A DNA stretch of 64,000 bases from CADEED01 sp041395625. Lineage in GTDB: Bacteria; Pseudomonadota; Gammaproteobacteria; Steroidobacterales; Steroidobacteraceae. The notes under the pieces were generated by a model. That model searched no databases and had not been told where the DNA came from. It worked only from the letters and a program-made list of their open reading frames with translations. The stretch is taken from assembly GCA_041395625.1 (NCBI GenBank), contig JAWLAE010000001.1, forward strand, positions 62,001-126,000, read 5' to 3'. Made by a program: the position numbers and the translations under genes. Shown here piece by piece: positions 17,498-25,438 of the stretch; position 1 is the first letter of the stretch, and each line of letters opens with the position of its first letter.

Positions 17498-18154
17498 TCA
17501 GAAAGTGAACGCAATTGGCTGTGGCGCATTATGCAGCGCCGGCAGCACAGTTTCGAACAGCGACTCGTCCCGATAATCGTTGTCCGACACGCGGGTAATC
17601 AGGTGTGCACGCATGATGGGGGCTTGGCCAACGACGACGAAGAGTCGCCCACCGGGCTTGAGCGCCTGTTGAAAGCGCTGATCGTAGAGCGGCAAGGAAC
17701 CCGTGACCGCGATGACGTCGAACGGTCCGCCGGGCACCGCGTCGGCGGCAAAAGCATCGGCGACGATGACCTCCACTTTGGCAGCTGGGCAGGCTTCCAG
17801 ATTGCGGCGGGCTGCGGCAGCAAGTGCCGGGTCGATTTCCAGCGACTGAACGCCAGCACCCAGCATCGCCATGCAGGCGCTGACATAGCCCGAACCCGTG
17901 CCGATTTCCAGCGCCTGGTCGCCGGGCCGAATGGCGAGTGCCTGCAGCAAACGGCCAGTCAGCTGCGGGGTCAACATGTGCTGGCCGCTGCCGATTGGAA
18001 TAGCGGTATCGGCAAACGCCACGTCGCGATACTGGCTCGGCACAAATCGTTCCCGTGGCACACGCCGCATCGCGTCGAGTACCCGATCGTCGAGAACATC
18101 CCAGGCGCGCACCTGCTGGTGGATCATCTGCTCGCGTGCGGGTTCGATTTGCAT
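17498..18154 (-). CDS. pcm: Protein-L-isoaspartate O-methyltransferase
   Basis: 218 residues from ATG 18154; a TTG at 18175 would add 7 residues. Neither start has a clear ribosome site. Class I SAM-dependent methyltransferase: VPSQYRDVAFADTAIPIGSGQHML (isoaspartyl-binding region), SAM motif LEIGTGSGYVSACMA, LEIDPALA, then VIVADAF and GGRLFVVVG. It repairs isoaspartyl residues in damaged cytoplasmic proteins. Some such genes before tolC are annotated Pcm-like without proof of activity. It is followed by the rhodanese gene. Confidence 0.88.
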   Translation of the reverse strand: MQIEPAREQMIHQQVRAWDVLDDRVLDAMRRVPRERFVPSQYRDVAFADTAIPIGSGQHMLTPQLTGRLLQALAIRPGDQALEIGTGSGYVSACMAMLGAGVQSLEIDPALAAAARRNLEACPAAKVEVIVADAFAADAVPGGPFDVIAVTGSLPLYDQRFQQALKPGGRLFVVVGQAPIMRAHLITRVSDNDYRDESLFETVLPALHNAPQPIAFTF

Positions 18155-18314
18155 GAAACTTATTGTGCTGGCCAAAGTCGCCGCAAAGGTACGGATTTTC
18201 GGTCAGCGGCTCAAGCGAATCTCGTGTGCATATGGTGAATATGGGCTTGTCTGACGCACGGGCGCGCTATGCTGCAGTCGCTGAAAACGGACAGTTCAGC
18301 AATATAAGTACACA

Positions 18315-18340
18315 TACCACTACGCCTGTTCGTAGTGGTA
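18315..18340. promoter_or_regulatory. Perfect 10-bp inverted repeat in front of the PAS-GGDEF-EAL gene
   Basis: TACCACTACG (18315-18324), six-base loop CCTGTT, then CGTAGTGGTA (18331-18340): ten uninterrupted pairs. It ends 23 bp before the ATG of the downstream gene and lies in its probable 5' leader. No T-run follows on either strand, so it is not an intrinsic terminator. It could be a dimeric operator or an RNA hairpin affecting translation or mRNA stability. Seen directly; the function is unknown. Confidence 0.5.
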
Positions 18341-18363
18341 CGAATAAGAGGCCACGCTAGGGA

Positions 18364-20715
18364 ATGTCGATTCTGGGGCTAGTTTGCCTGCTACTCGCAA
18401 TCGTCGCGGCATCGATGCTCGTTCTGTACTTGCTGCAGCGGGCGGAACTGCGCGCGTTGCATGAGGTAGCTGGTCAGACAAAGCGGATTGCCATGTCGCG
18501 TAAGCTCGAGGGCAGTGTCGAGATCGACACGGACCTGGCGAACGTGCAGGCGCTCGGCAATGCGGTCAATCATCTGATCGCGCGCGTACGCTCGAGCCGT
18601 GACAAATCGCGCCGCTCGCCGGCGCTGTTCGCCGAGCTCGGTGACCGCATCCATGAGGCGGTGCTGATCCATACCGAAGGCATCCTCTACAGCAATCGGC
18701 AATTCGCCAGTTTCCTTGGCGTCGACCGCGTCGATCTGGTCGGTCGACGCCTCGAGGATTTGGTAGCTCCTGAGTATGCCGAGTTGGTAGCCGACACGCT
18801 GCGCCGACGAATGACGGGCGAAGCTGCCGCCGAACGCTTCGAGGTGGAGATCGTCGGCATGCAGGGGCAGGTGAGCCTGCTCGAGCTCACGTCGTCGACG
18901 GTTGAATACGAGAACAGCAAAGCGCTGCTCATCACCGGGGTCGAGGTGGTACCGACGCAGCAATTGCGCGCTCTGGCGCCGGCTGCAGCGGCGACGCCCG
19001 CTAAAGCCGAGCCATTGCTCGCCCCGACGCAATCAGCCTCGGCATCGTCCCCGCACTATTTTGCGCTGCAGTCGTTGTCCGATCCGGTGTTGACGACCGA
19101 TCTTGCCGGCCGCATCGAGTACCTCAATCCAGCTGCAGAAGTGCTGCTGGGTATCACCGCCACGCAGGCGCACGGGCGTCTGCTCGAGGAAGCGGCTGTG
19201 CTGGTCGATAGCAACGATCGGCGGCTGCTGGCGGAGCCGGTGAAACAGGCGACCGTAGGCGGCAGTCCCGTGTCGCTGACCCGCCGCGCGCTCTTGCTGC
19301 AGCGTCCCGCAGGCGGCGAGCGCTCGATCGAGCTCGCAGCCTCGCCGCTGCGCAATGACGCGGCGGATATCATCGGCGCGGCCGTGGTGCTGCACGATGT
19401 GACGGAACAGCGCGGCATGCAACGGCAGATGTCCTACCAGGCCACCCATGATGCGCTGACTGGCCTCGTGAACCGCCGCGAGTTCCAGCGGCGCCTGGAA
19501 GAGGCTATCGACTCCGCCCAGCGTGGCGACAATACGCACGTGCTGTGCTACGTCGATCTCGATCGCTTCAAGACCGTCAATGACACCAGCGGCCATCTGG
19601 CTGGCGACAGCATGTTGCGCGAGGTGGCGCGGCTGCTGCGCGACGCAGTGCGCGATTCGGATACGGTGGCGCGCCTCGGCGGCGACGAGTTCGGCATGCT
19701 GCTGATCGGCTGTCCGCTCGACAAGGCGCGGCAGATCGCGGATGACGTTTGTCGCGCCGTGGCGGACTATCGCTTCATCTGGAAGGACCGCGTGTTCGAG
19801 GTGGGCGCATCGATCGGTATCCTGGAGCTCGGGCGCGAGACCGGTACGGCCGATCAGGCACTGGCGGCCGCTGATTCCGCCTGCTACGTTGCCAAGAAAG
19901 AAGGTAGCGGGCGCGTGTCGGTTTACTCAGCGCGCGACGAGGCACTCGCGCGGCAGACCGGTGAGATCCAGTGGCTGCAGCGCTTGCAGAGCGCCCTGAA
20001 GGACAACCATTTTCGGCTCTACTTCCAGCCGATCGTGTCCGCCTATGGAGGGAGCACCAGTGGGCCTGCGATGGAAGTACTGGTGCGCATGAGCGACGAG
20101 CCTGGCCCAGACATCGCTGCAGGTGATTTCCTGCAGGCAGCCGAGCGTTATCGCATGACATCGCTGCTCGACCGCTGGGTCGTGCAGGCGACCTTCAAGG
20201 GCTTGAGTGACGGTTCGATCGAGTTGGCGGACGATCGCAGCGTGGCGATCAATATCTGCGGCCAGACCCTGGGCGACTCGCAGTTCCTCGAGTTCGTGGT
20301 CGAGTGTTTCGATCGCACCGGCGTGCTGCCCGGCCAGATCTGCTTCGAGATCACCGAGAGCGCCGTGATCAGCAACCTGGAGCACGCGCGCCGCTTCGTC
20401 GGCGTGCTGCATGGCATGGGCTGCAAGTTCGCGATCGACGATTTTGGTTCGGGTGTCGGTTCGTTCTCGAATCTCAAGAACCTGCCGCTCGATTATCTGA
20501 AGATCGACGGTTCCTTCATGCGCAACCTGGCGCGCGACTCCGTCAATCAGGCGATGGTAGCCGCCATGATCAAGCTCGCTCGCACGCTCGACTTCAAGAT
20601 CATCGCCGAGCAGGTGGAGGACGAGGCGGCGCTGGAAGCCGCCCGCCACATGGGGGTCGATTACGTGCAGGGTTACGTCATTGCCCGGCCTGCTTTGCTG
20701 AAACTTGCGGCCTGA
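18364..20715 (+). CDS. PAS-GGDEF-EAL cyclic-di-GMP turnover protein
   Basis: 783 residues. One N-terminal membrane helix (3-24), a short HAMP-like helical part, two PAS regions (about 95-205 and 235-350), then GGDEF and EAL domains. The GGDEF has intact GGDEF at 439-443 and an upstream RDSD inhibitory (I-site) motif. The EAL has EVL (571-573) in place of EAL, CFEITES, DDFGSG and LKIDGSF, with AEQVE instead of AEGVE and QGYVIARP at the end. All main metal ligands appear present, so either synthase or phosphodiesterase activity is possible. Membrane-bound. It stands alone with a 10-bp inverted repeat in its leader. TTG-rich or unusual composition is not evident. Confidence 0.92.
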   Translation: MSILGLVCLLLAIVAASMLVLYLLQRAELRALHEVAGQTKRIAMSRKLEGSVEIDTDLANVQALGNAVNHLIARVRSSRDKSRRSPALFAELGDRIHEAVLIHTEGILYSNRQFASFLGVDRVDLVGRRLEDLVAPEYAELVADTLRRRMTGEAAAERFEVEIVGMQGQVSLLELTSSTVEYENSKALLITGVEVVPTQQLRALAPAAAATPAKAEPLLAPTQSASASSPHYFALQSLSDPVLTTDLAGRIEYLNPAAEVLLGITATQAHGRLLEEAAVLVDSNDRRLLAEPVKQATVGGSPVSLTRRALLLQRPAGGERSIELAASPLRNDAADIIGAAVVLHDVTEQRGMQRQMSYQATHDALTGLVNRREFQRRLEEAIDSAQRGDNTHVLCYVDLDRFKTVNDTSGHLAGDSMLREVARLLRDAVRDSDTVARLGGDEFGMLLIGCPLDKARQIADDVCRAVADYRFIWKDRVFEVGASIGILELGRETGTADQALAAADSACYVAKKEGSGRVSVYSARDEALARQTGEIQWLQRLQSALKDNHFRLYFQPIVSAYGGSTSGPAMEVLVRMSDEPGPDIAAGDFLQAAERYRMTSLLDRWVVQATFKGLSDGSIELADDRSVAINICGQTLGDSQFLEFVVECFDRTGVLPGQICFEITESAVISNLEHARRFVGVLHGMGCKFAIDDFGSGVGSFSNLKNLPLDYLKIDGSFMRNLARDSVNQAMVAAMIKLARTLDFKIIAEQVEDEAALEAARHMGVDYVQGYVIARPALLKLAA

Positions 20716-21141
20716 CCACCGGGCGAGCGATGTCGAGATTGCCCTGTCGATTCCGCCAGCGTCACCCGACTGGTGTCGCTCCCGCTTCGCGGCGCTCATT
20801 ACTCAAAGGCTGGTCGCGATCGCGAACCACCGCCGCGACTTGTGGTGCCTCGACCCGCAGCGCCCGTGCCAGGGCGCAGCCCCGGCTGTGGCGTAGTTCG
20901 GCGGCATCGCGAGGCGGCCCCAGCTCGAGCGTGCGGCCCAAGAAGACCTCCTGAAGCGCCGCGCGTCGCGGTTTCGCGTCAACACACAGCTTCGACGGTT
21001 GTGCGGCACAATACCGAGGGGTTGCGTCGCGCTGCAGTTCGAATGAAATATAGCGCTTGCGCCACTGGTCTATTGGATGGCGGCAGGATTGCATCGCGCG
21101 CTGGCGCAGCCGCTGTCAACAACAAACGGAGTGATGAAGGA
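20716..21141. other. 426 bp without a convincing gene
   Basis: Lies between the GGDEF-EAL gene and bufA. A minus-strand frame of 110 codons (20762-21094) and a plus-strand frame of 63 codons are present, but neither has a ribosome site or a recognisable motif, and both have the Arg/Ala-rich look of accidental frames in GC-rich DNA. The last 100 bp are noticeably more AT-rich (around GAATGAAATATAGC, 21040-21053) and probably hold the promoter of the buf operon. No strong sigma-70 pair is visible. I see nothing else. Confidence 0.4.
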
Positions 21142-21432
21142 ATGAACACCAAAACCGCAATGTTGGCTGCCGCTGTCGGCAGCTTGTTTACCATGGGGGC
21201 TGCGCACAGCGTGTTGGCCGCAGACGGCGCCACCGAGAAGTGTTATGGCATCGCGAAAGCGGGCATGAACGACTGCGGCACCTCGAAGCATGGCTGCGGT
21301 GGCAAGGCTGCCACCGATGGCGACAAGGCCGAGTGGATCAAGGTTCCGAAGGGCACCTGCGAGAAGATCGTCGGCGGCTCGCTCGAGTCATCCGAGAAGA
21401 TGGCTGCGGCGGACAAGAAAGAAAAGATGTAA
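21142..21432 (+). CDS. bufA: Bufferin precursor (DUF2282), copper-binding RiPP
   Basis: 96 residues. ATG at 21142 with GAAGGA upstream. A signal peptide (to about residue 27, SVLAAD) is followed by a core with four cysteines C34, C45, C52 and C73 in the order EKCYGIAKAGMNDC, HGC, VPKGTC, which is the pattern of BufA1/DUF2282 peptides, and a charged tail rich in Lys and Met. In characterised bufferins the two central cysteines are converted by a BufB/BufC enzyme pair to thiooxazoles, the outer two form a disulfide, and the exported product binds copper. bufB and bufC follow directly. Function here is inferred from this context. Confidence 0.9.
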   Translation: MNTKTAMLAAAVGSLFTMGAAHSVLAADGATEKCYGIAKAGMNDCGTSKHGCGGKAATDGDKAEWIKVPKGTCEKIVGGSLESSEKMAAADKKEKM

Positions 21433-21456
21433 GGCATCGCCCAGGCGGGTCAGTGC

Positions 21457-22326
21457 TTGAACGACAACGTGCAACCTGACTCGCCCGGGAACCTGCCGCC
21501 GCGCGCCGGTATCGGTCTGCGCGCGCAGCATCACGCCGCGGTTGCCGACGAGCGGCCGCCGGTCGCCTGGCTCGAGGCGCACAGCGAGAACTATTTCGGT
21601 GCCGGCTCGCAATCGCTGCACTGGTTGCTGCGTGCCCGCGAGCACTATCCCATCAGCCTGCACGGCGTCGGCCTGTCGTTAGGCTCCACTGATCCGCTCG
21701 ATCAGGAGCACATCGCCGAGTGGCGCAGGCTGATCGAGCGAGTCGAGCCAGTGGCAATTTCCGAGCATCTCTGTTGGAGCTCGGTGGACGGCCGTCACAG
21801 CAATGATCTGCTGCCCATGCCGTATACGGCAGAAGCTTTGCGTCACATGATTGCACGCGTTTCGCAGGTGCAAGAAATCCTGGGCCGCCGGATCCTGATC
21901 GAGAACCTCTCCAGCTATCTGCAGTTCGAACAAGAGGAGATGCCGGAGTGGACGTTCCTGGCCGAGCTCGCGCGTGCCAGTGGCTGCGGCGTACTGCTCG
22001 ATGTGAACAACATTTACGTCAACGCGCACAATCATGGTTTCGACGCCACCGAGTATCTCCGTGCCGTCCCGCGTGCGGCGGTCGGCGAGATCCATCTCGC
22101 TGGCCACACGTCGCGTGTGCTGGGCGGGCGGACAGTGCTGGTCGATACCCATAGTGCACCGGTGTGCGCGGCGGTGTGGAAGCTGTACGCCCAGGCGATC
22201 GCTCACTTCGGTGCGCAGCCGACACTGATCGAGTGGGATGCCGATATCCCCGCGCTCGACGTGCTGGTTGCCGAGGCGCAGCGCGCCGATCAGATCGCAG
22301 GAGATGCGCTTGCTGCCGCTGCGTGA
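21457..22326 (+). CDS. bufB: MNIO-family (DUF692) RiPP-modifying oxidase
   Basis: 289 residues, TTG start at 21457 after AGGCGG. TIM-barrel enzyme of the multinuclear non-haem iron oxidase family, with the metal-binding stretches EAHSENYFG, LHGVGLSLG (H69), ISEHLCW (E103, H104), ILIENLSSYL (E149), LLDVNNIYVNAHNHG (D182, N184), EIHLAGH (H213, H217), DTHS and IEWDADIP near the end. These enzymes oxidise cysteines in precursor peptides with O2. It lies 24 bp after bufA and overlaps bufC, so all three act as a unit: precursor, oxidase and recognition partner. Confidence 0.93.
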   Translation: MNDNVQPDSPGNLPPRAGIGLRAQHHAAVADERPPVAWLEAHSENYFGAGSQSLHWLLRAREHYPISLHGVGLSLGSTDPLDQEHIAEWRRLIERVEPVAISEHLCWSSVDGRHSNDLLPMPYTAEALRHMIARVSQVQEILGRRILIENLSSYLQFEQEEMPEWTFLAELARASGCGVLLDVNNIYVNAHNHGFDATEYLRAVPRAAVGEIHLAGHTSRVLGGRTVLVDTHSAPVCAAVWKLYAQAIAHFGAQPTLIEWDADIPALDVLVAEAQRADQIAGDALAAAA

Positions 22327-23083
22327 GCTGCAGCGTCGCTTCGCTGCCAGTCTGTTTGGCGAACAGATTGTGCCGGACGCAGGCTTGCTGCGCTCGACAG
22401 GAATCAGCGCAGCTCTGCGGATCGCCATCCATGCTAACAATTGGCGCCAGGGGTATCGTGAGGCCATGGCGCTCATGTATCCCGTGCTGCAGCGGCTGGT
22501 GGGTGGCGAATACTTCGTCGGTCTGGCGGATGACTACCGCTTGCTGCAGCCGTCGCGACGTGGCGATCTGCATCATGTTGGGGCGGGGTTCCCAGGGTTC
22601 TTGCGGCATCGATTCGATGCCGGCGAATATGCTTACCTGGCCGATATTGCCGCCCTGGAGTGGGCGGTCGAAGACGCGCGTCGCGCGGCGCTGGTCGAGG
22701 CGTTGACTGCCGACGTGCTGCGTGACCTGGCGCCGGACGCCTATGCCGACCTGCGACTGGCCCTGCATCCGGCCGCGCGGTTGGTGCAGTCACCGTTCCC
22801 GATCCGTCGTATCTGGTTTGCGAATCAGTCCGCCGCTGAGTCGGTCGATACGGTTCGGCTCGACGCGGGCGGTGATGCGTTGCTCGTGCGCGTGCTACCC
22901 ACCGAGGTGGCCGTCGCCGCTCTCGACGAGGCGGGCTTCAGGTTCGTCGAGGAGCTGGGGCAAGGTGTGAGTTTAGGCGACGCAGCCGAGCATGCGCTCG
23001 AGCACGATGCGAGCTTCGATCTGGGCGCGGCTGTGCGCCGTCTGTTTGCGCTGCGGGCGCTCGCTGTCGAGCCTGCAACTTGA
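22304..23083 (+). CDS. bufC: BufC, DUF2063 partner protein of the MNIO enzyme
   Basis: 259 residues from ATG 22304, overlapping bufB by 23 bp. AGGAG ends directly before this ATG, so the TTG at 22310 (six bases after AGGAG) may be the true start; the protein would lose two residues. The N-terminal DUF2063 domain shows LRELQRRFAASLFG, NNWRQGYREAMALMYPVLQRLVGGEYF, FPGFLRHRF and YLADIAALEWAVEDAR. The C-terminal part is a winged-helix-like module ending LFALRALAVEPAT. In known systems it holds the precursor on the DUF692 oxidase. No DoxX-type bufD follows. Confidence 0.9.
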   Translation: MRLLPLRELQRRFAASLFGEQIVPDAGLLRSTGISAALRIAIHANNWRQGYREAMALMYPVLQRLVGGEYFVGLADDYRLLQPSRRGDLHHVGAGFPGFLRHRFDAGEYAYLADIAALEWAVEDARRAALVEALTADVLRDLAPDAYADLRLALHPAARLVQSPFPIRRIWFANQSAAESVDTVRLDAGGDALLVRVLPTEVAVAALDEAGFRFVEELGQGVSLGDAAEHALEHDASFDLGAAVRRLFALRALAVEPAT

Positions 23084-23093
23084 GCAGCGGCGG

Positions 23094-23504
23094 CTAGTCT
23101 CCTTTGGGCTCGAACTGCAGCGACACGCCGTTCATGCAATAGCGCTGCCCGGTGGGCGCCGGGCCGTCGTCGAACACATGTCCCAGATGCCCGCCACAGT
23201 TGGCGCAATGCACCTCGGTACGCTTCATGAACAACGTGCGATCGGTCCGCGTCTCGATCGCATCCGGCAGCGGCTGGAAGAAACTCGGCCAGCCGGTGCC
23301 GCTGTCGAACTTGGATGCCGACTCGAACAAGGCCTGGCCGCAGCCGGCGCAATGAAAGACACCAGTGCGTTTCTCGTAGTTCAGCGGGCTCGAGCCGGCG
23401 CGCTCAGTGCCATGTTCGCGCAACACCCGGAAAGCATCGGCCGGCAGTAGCGCGCGCCACTCGTCCGGCGATTTCTCGACCGTAAACTTCTGGGCGGCGC
23501 TCAT
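23094..23504 (-). CDS. msrB: Peptide-methionine (R)-S-oxide reductase
   Basis: 136 residues (E. coli 137). Zinc ligands C52 and C55 (HCAGCG) and C100 and C103 (HCANCG), substrate-binding GTGWPSFFQP and the catalytic C123 in RYCMNG. Reduces methionine R-sulfoxide in proteins in the cytoplasm (no signal peptide). Overlaps the stop of the upstream retropepsin-like gene by 4 bp, so the two are translationally coupled. It converges on bufC, 11 bp away. A link to copper stress is possible but is only context. Confidence 0.95.
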   Translation of the reverse strand: MSAAQKFTVEKSPDEWRALLPADAFRVLREHGTERAGSSPLNYEKRTGVFHCAGCGQALFESASKFDSGTGWPSFFQPLPDAIETRTDRTLFMKRTEVHCANCGGHLGHVFDDGPAPTGQRYCMNGVSLQFEPKGD

Positions 23505-24490
23505 GTGGAACCGCGTGCCTCCCAGCGGCGCGGATTGTGGTCGGTGGTCACGACGGAGATTTCGCCGCGTCGAAAATCGATCGCCACGGATTCGAGTACG
23601 CCGATCACGTCCATACCGAGGATCAATGCGGGCGTCTGCTGCAATTTCCAGACATCGAAGACGTGAAAATCACCAAACGTCACCTCGACGTCGCCAACGC
23701 TTAGATCATCGAGTTTGATGGTCGGCGCGAGCCAGCGCTCCCCTTCCACCACGTGGGGCGTCGCGCCGCTCACTTCGGTATTGGTGGCCTCGTTGCGATA
23801 GCGTCGCCTGGTCAGTGCGTCGCGCAGCGCGAGGTTGCCCAGCGTGCGCTCGGAACCGGTGTCGAAAACGATCGCGGTCTTCTGGCGGCCGACGCGCCCA
23901 TCGACCAGCAGCACGCCGCCGGCGATGCGCCGCGCGCGTATATTGAGTGCACCGCTGCGCCGCGCACCGCCGCGGCTGCGCCGTATCTCGATGGTGTTCT
24001 GCCGGAAGTCGACATCGATGCGCTGCTCGGTCAGCCCCGCGACGCCGAGGATGCCGTCGGCATTGGCCATGATCGACGACCAGATGATCGGCATCCGTTG
24101 GTCCTCGAGCAACAGCGCGCCAGCCTCGAGGCTGTCGATATGCACGACTGGCACCTGCGCAGCGCCTGTGACGCCATTCAGAGTAACGACATCGGCCTCA
24201 TTGGCGGTGACCTCGAGCGTGGCTGCGAGCGCCGGCGACAGAGTGGAGTGGCTCGCGCCTGTGTCGACCACGAAGAGAAAGGGGCCCTGACCGTTGACCA
24301 TCACCGGCGCCATAATGCGGCCGATGCGGTCGAGCGTCGTGCTGGTGGCGTATTGCAGCTCTTCCGGTGGGTCTTCGGCCATCTCCTGGATTCGCCGGAA
24401 CGGGCGCACAGGACTGTTGGCCCAAACCGGCCCGATCGCCGCGGCGAGCGCGGCGCCCGTGAGAGTACTCATGAGGGCGCGTCGGTCCAC
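23501..24490 (-). CDS. Exported retropepsin-like aspartic protease
   Basis: 329 residues. Signal-like N-terminus (MSTLTGAALAAAIGPVWA, preceded by DRRA, weakly Tat-like). Two aspartic protease halves in one chain: FVVDTGASHSTLSP (DTG, first site) and IVFDTGSERTLGN (DTG, second site), with hydrophobic-Gly motifs ADGILGVAGL and PALILGMDVIGVL. A single chain with two DTG sites can form an active pepsin-like enzyme without dimerising. Predicted periplasmic; the target is unknown. Coupled to msrB by an ATGA overlap. Confidence 0.82.
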   Translation of the reverse strand: MDRRALMSTLTGAALAAAIGPVWANSPVRPFRRIQEMAEDPPEELQYATSTTLDRIGRIMAPVMVNGQGPFLFVVDTGASHSTLSPALAATLEVTANEADVVTLNGVTGAAQVPVVHIDSLEAGALLLEDQRMPIIWSSIMANADGILGVAGLTEQRIDVDFRQNTIEIRRSRGGARRSGALNIRARRIAGGVLLVDGRVGRQKTAIVFDTGSERTLGNLALRDALTRRRYRNEATNTEVSGATPHVVEGERWLAPTIKLDDLSVGDVEVTFGDFHVFDVWKLQQTPALILGMDVIGVLESVAIDFRRGEISVVTTDHNPRRWEARGST

Positions 24491-24627
24491 CCGACCATCC
24501 TACGCCGATCTTGCGAAAGCACAAAACAGCGGTCATTTCACGCAGACGGCGGTCGGCCGCGGTCAATTTACGGGTGCAGACCCTGCCAGCGATGGCTGCC
24601 ATGGGATCAGGTGGCCGCCCGGGGCAA

Positions 24628-24641
24628 TTGACCTGGATCAT
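24628..24641 (+). promoter_or_regulatory. Near-consensus FNR box upstream of the fnr-type gene
   Basis: TTGAC-CTGG-ATCAT, 8 of 10 matches to TTGAT-N4-ATCAA. Its centre lies 68.5 bp upstream of the ATG at 24703. If it sat at -41.5, transcription would start near 24676, leaving a 27-base leader. This suggests autoregulation of the FNR-type gene, weaker evidence than for the three exact boxes downstream. Confidence 0.45.
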
Positions 24642-24702
24642 TGACGCACTGGCCGTCACAGTGAACAGTCCTGCGGGCCAAGCTCCACGTCACGGAAATA
24701 CT

Positions 24703-25389
24703 ATGTTGAACGGCCGCACTGGCCCGATTGCTTGCCGCTACTGCGATCTGCAGGAGATCTGTCGACTCTGCGGCATCGTCGCTGGGGGCGAGGAAAGTGC
24801 CCGGCAACGCACCGGTAGCACCCGCCGCACATTGCAGGTGGGTGATCGGCTGTTCCACGCCGGTGACCCGGCGCATTCGATCTTTGCCGTGCGCCGAGGA
24901 ATGCTGAAGACAGTCGATATCGGGCAGGAAGGTGAGGAGCACATCGTGGCAATCCACACACCTGGAGACGTGCTCGGCATGGAAGCGTTCGGCAATCGCG
25001 TCTACGCGCGCGATGCAGTCGCCATGCAGCCCGTTTCCTTCTGCAAACTGCCGTTGTCACTGCTGAGCGCGCAGTACGTTCGCGCGCGCGAATTGGGCAT
25101 GGCGCTTATCAATCTGCTGAGCCGACTGTCGGTGCAACCGATCGCGAGTGTTCGCGGTTCGAGTCGTGAGCGCGTTGCCGGGCTCATTCTCGAACTGTCG
25201 CGACGATTCGAACAGCGTGGTCTCGACGGTCGCAGCTTCTCCCTTGGCATGACTCGCCAGGATATGGCGAGCCTGCTCGATACTCGCATCGAGACCGTGA
25301 GTCGCACGATTCAGAAGATGCACCGCGCCAAAGAAATCGAAGTCACTGGCCAGCAGGTTACCTTGCTCTCGCTCAAACCTGCCGTTTGA
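24703..25389 (+). CDS. fnr: FNR/ANR-type transcriptional regulator with an oxygen-sensing [4Fe-4S] site
   Basis: 228 residues from ATG 24703. N-terminal Cys set C11-x2-C14-x5-C20 (as in E. coli FNR C20, C23, C29) plus C23, and an internal Cys C114 in VSFCKLP at the place of FNR C122, so four cluster ligands are available. cNMP-like beta-roll (VGDRLFHAGDPAHSIFAVRRGMLK), dimer helix, and a Crp-type HTH with recognition helix ETVSR (E197, S200, R201), the residues that read the TTGA half-site. Expected to bind DNA as a dimer when oxygen is absent. The ubiUV genes follow 44 bp later. Confidence 0.93.
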   Translation: MLNGRTGPIACRYCDLQEICRLCGIVAGGEESARQRTGSTRRTLQVGDRLFHAGDPAHSIFAVRRGMLKTVDIGQEGEEHIVAIHTPGDVLGMEAFGNRVYARDAVAMQPVSFCKLPLSLLSAQYVRARELGMALINLLSRLSVQPIASVRGSSRERVAGLILELSRRFEQRGLDGRSFSLGMTRQDMASLLDTRIETVSRTIQKMHRAKEIEVTGQQVTLLSLKPAV

Positions 25390-25399
25390 CCGTTGTCAA
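25386..25399 (+). promoter_or_regulatory. FNR-type box in front of ubiU
   Basis: TTGAC-CGTT-GTCAA, a perfect inverted repeat of the FNR/CRP class with TTGAC half-sites. It overlaps the fnr stop codon (TGA at 25387-25389). Its centre (between 25392 and 25393) lies 41.5 bp upstream of the ubiU ATG. Identical half-sites recur at 27843 and 29340. Confidence 0.8.
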
Positions 25400-25407
25400 A
25401 ACGTCGC

Positions 25408-25438
25408 TGCGCGCATGAGGTCAACATGCGCGCATGAG
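25408..25438 (+). repeat. 12-bp direct repeat at the ubiU start
   Basis: TGCGCGCATGAG occurs at 25408-25419 and again at 25427-25438. The second copy contains the ubiU start codon (25434). The ATG in the first copy is out of frame with ubiU. It may be a small tandem duplication around the start, or chance. Confidence 0.5.

Noticed and set aside
20762..21094. 110-codon minus-strand frame before bufA
   Set aside because: No ribosome site, no recognisable motif, composition typical of chance frames in GC-rich DNA.
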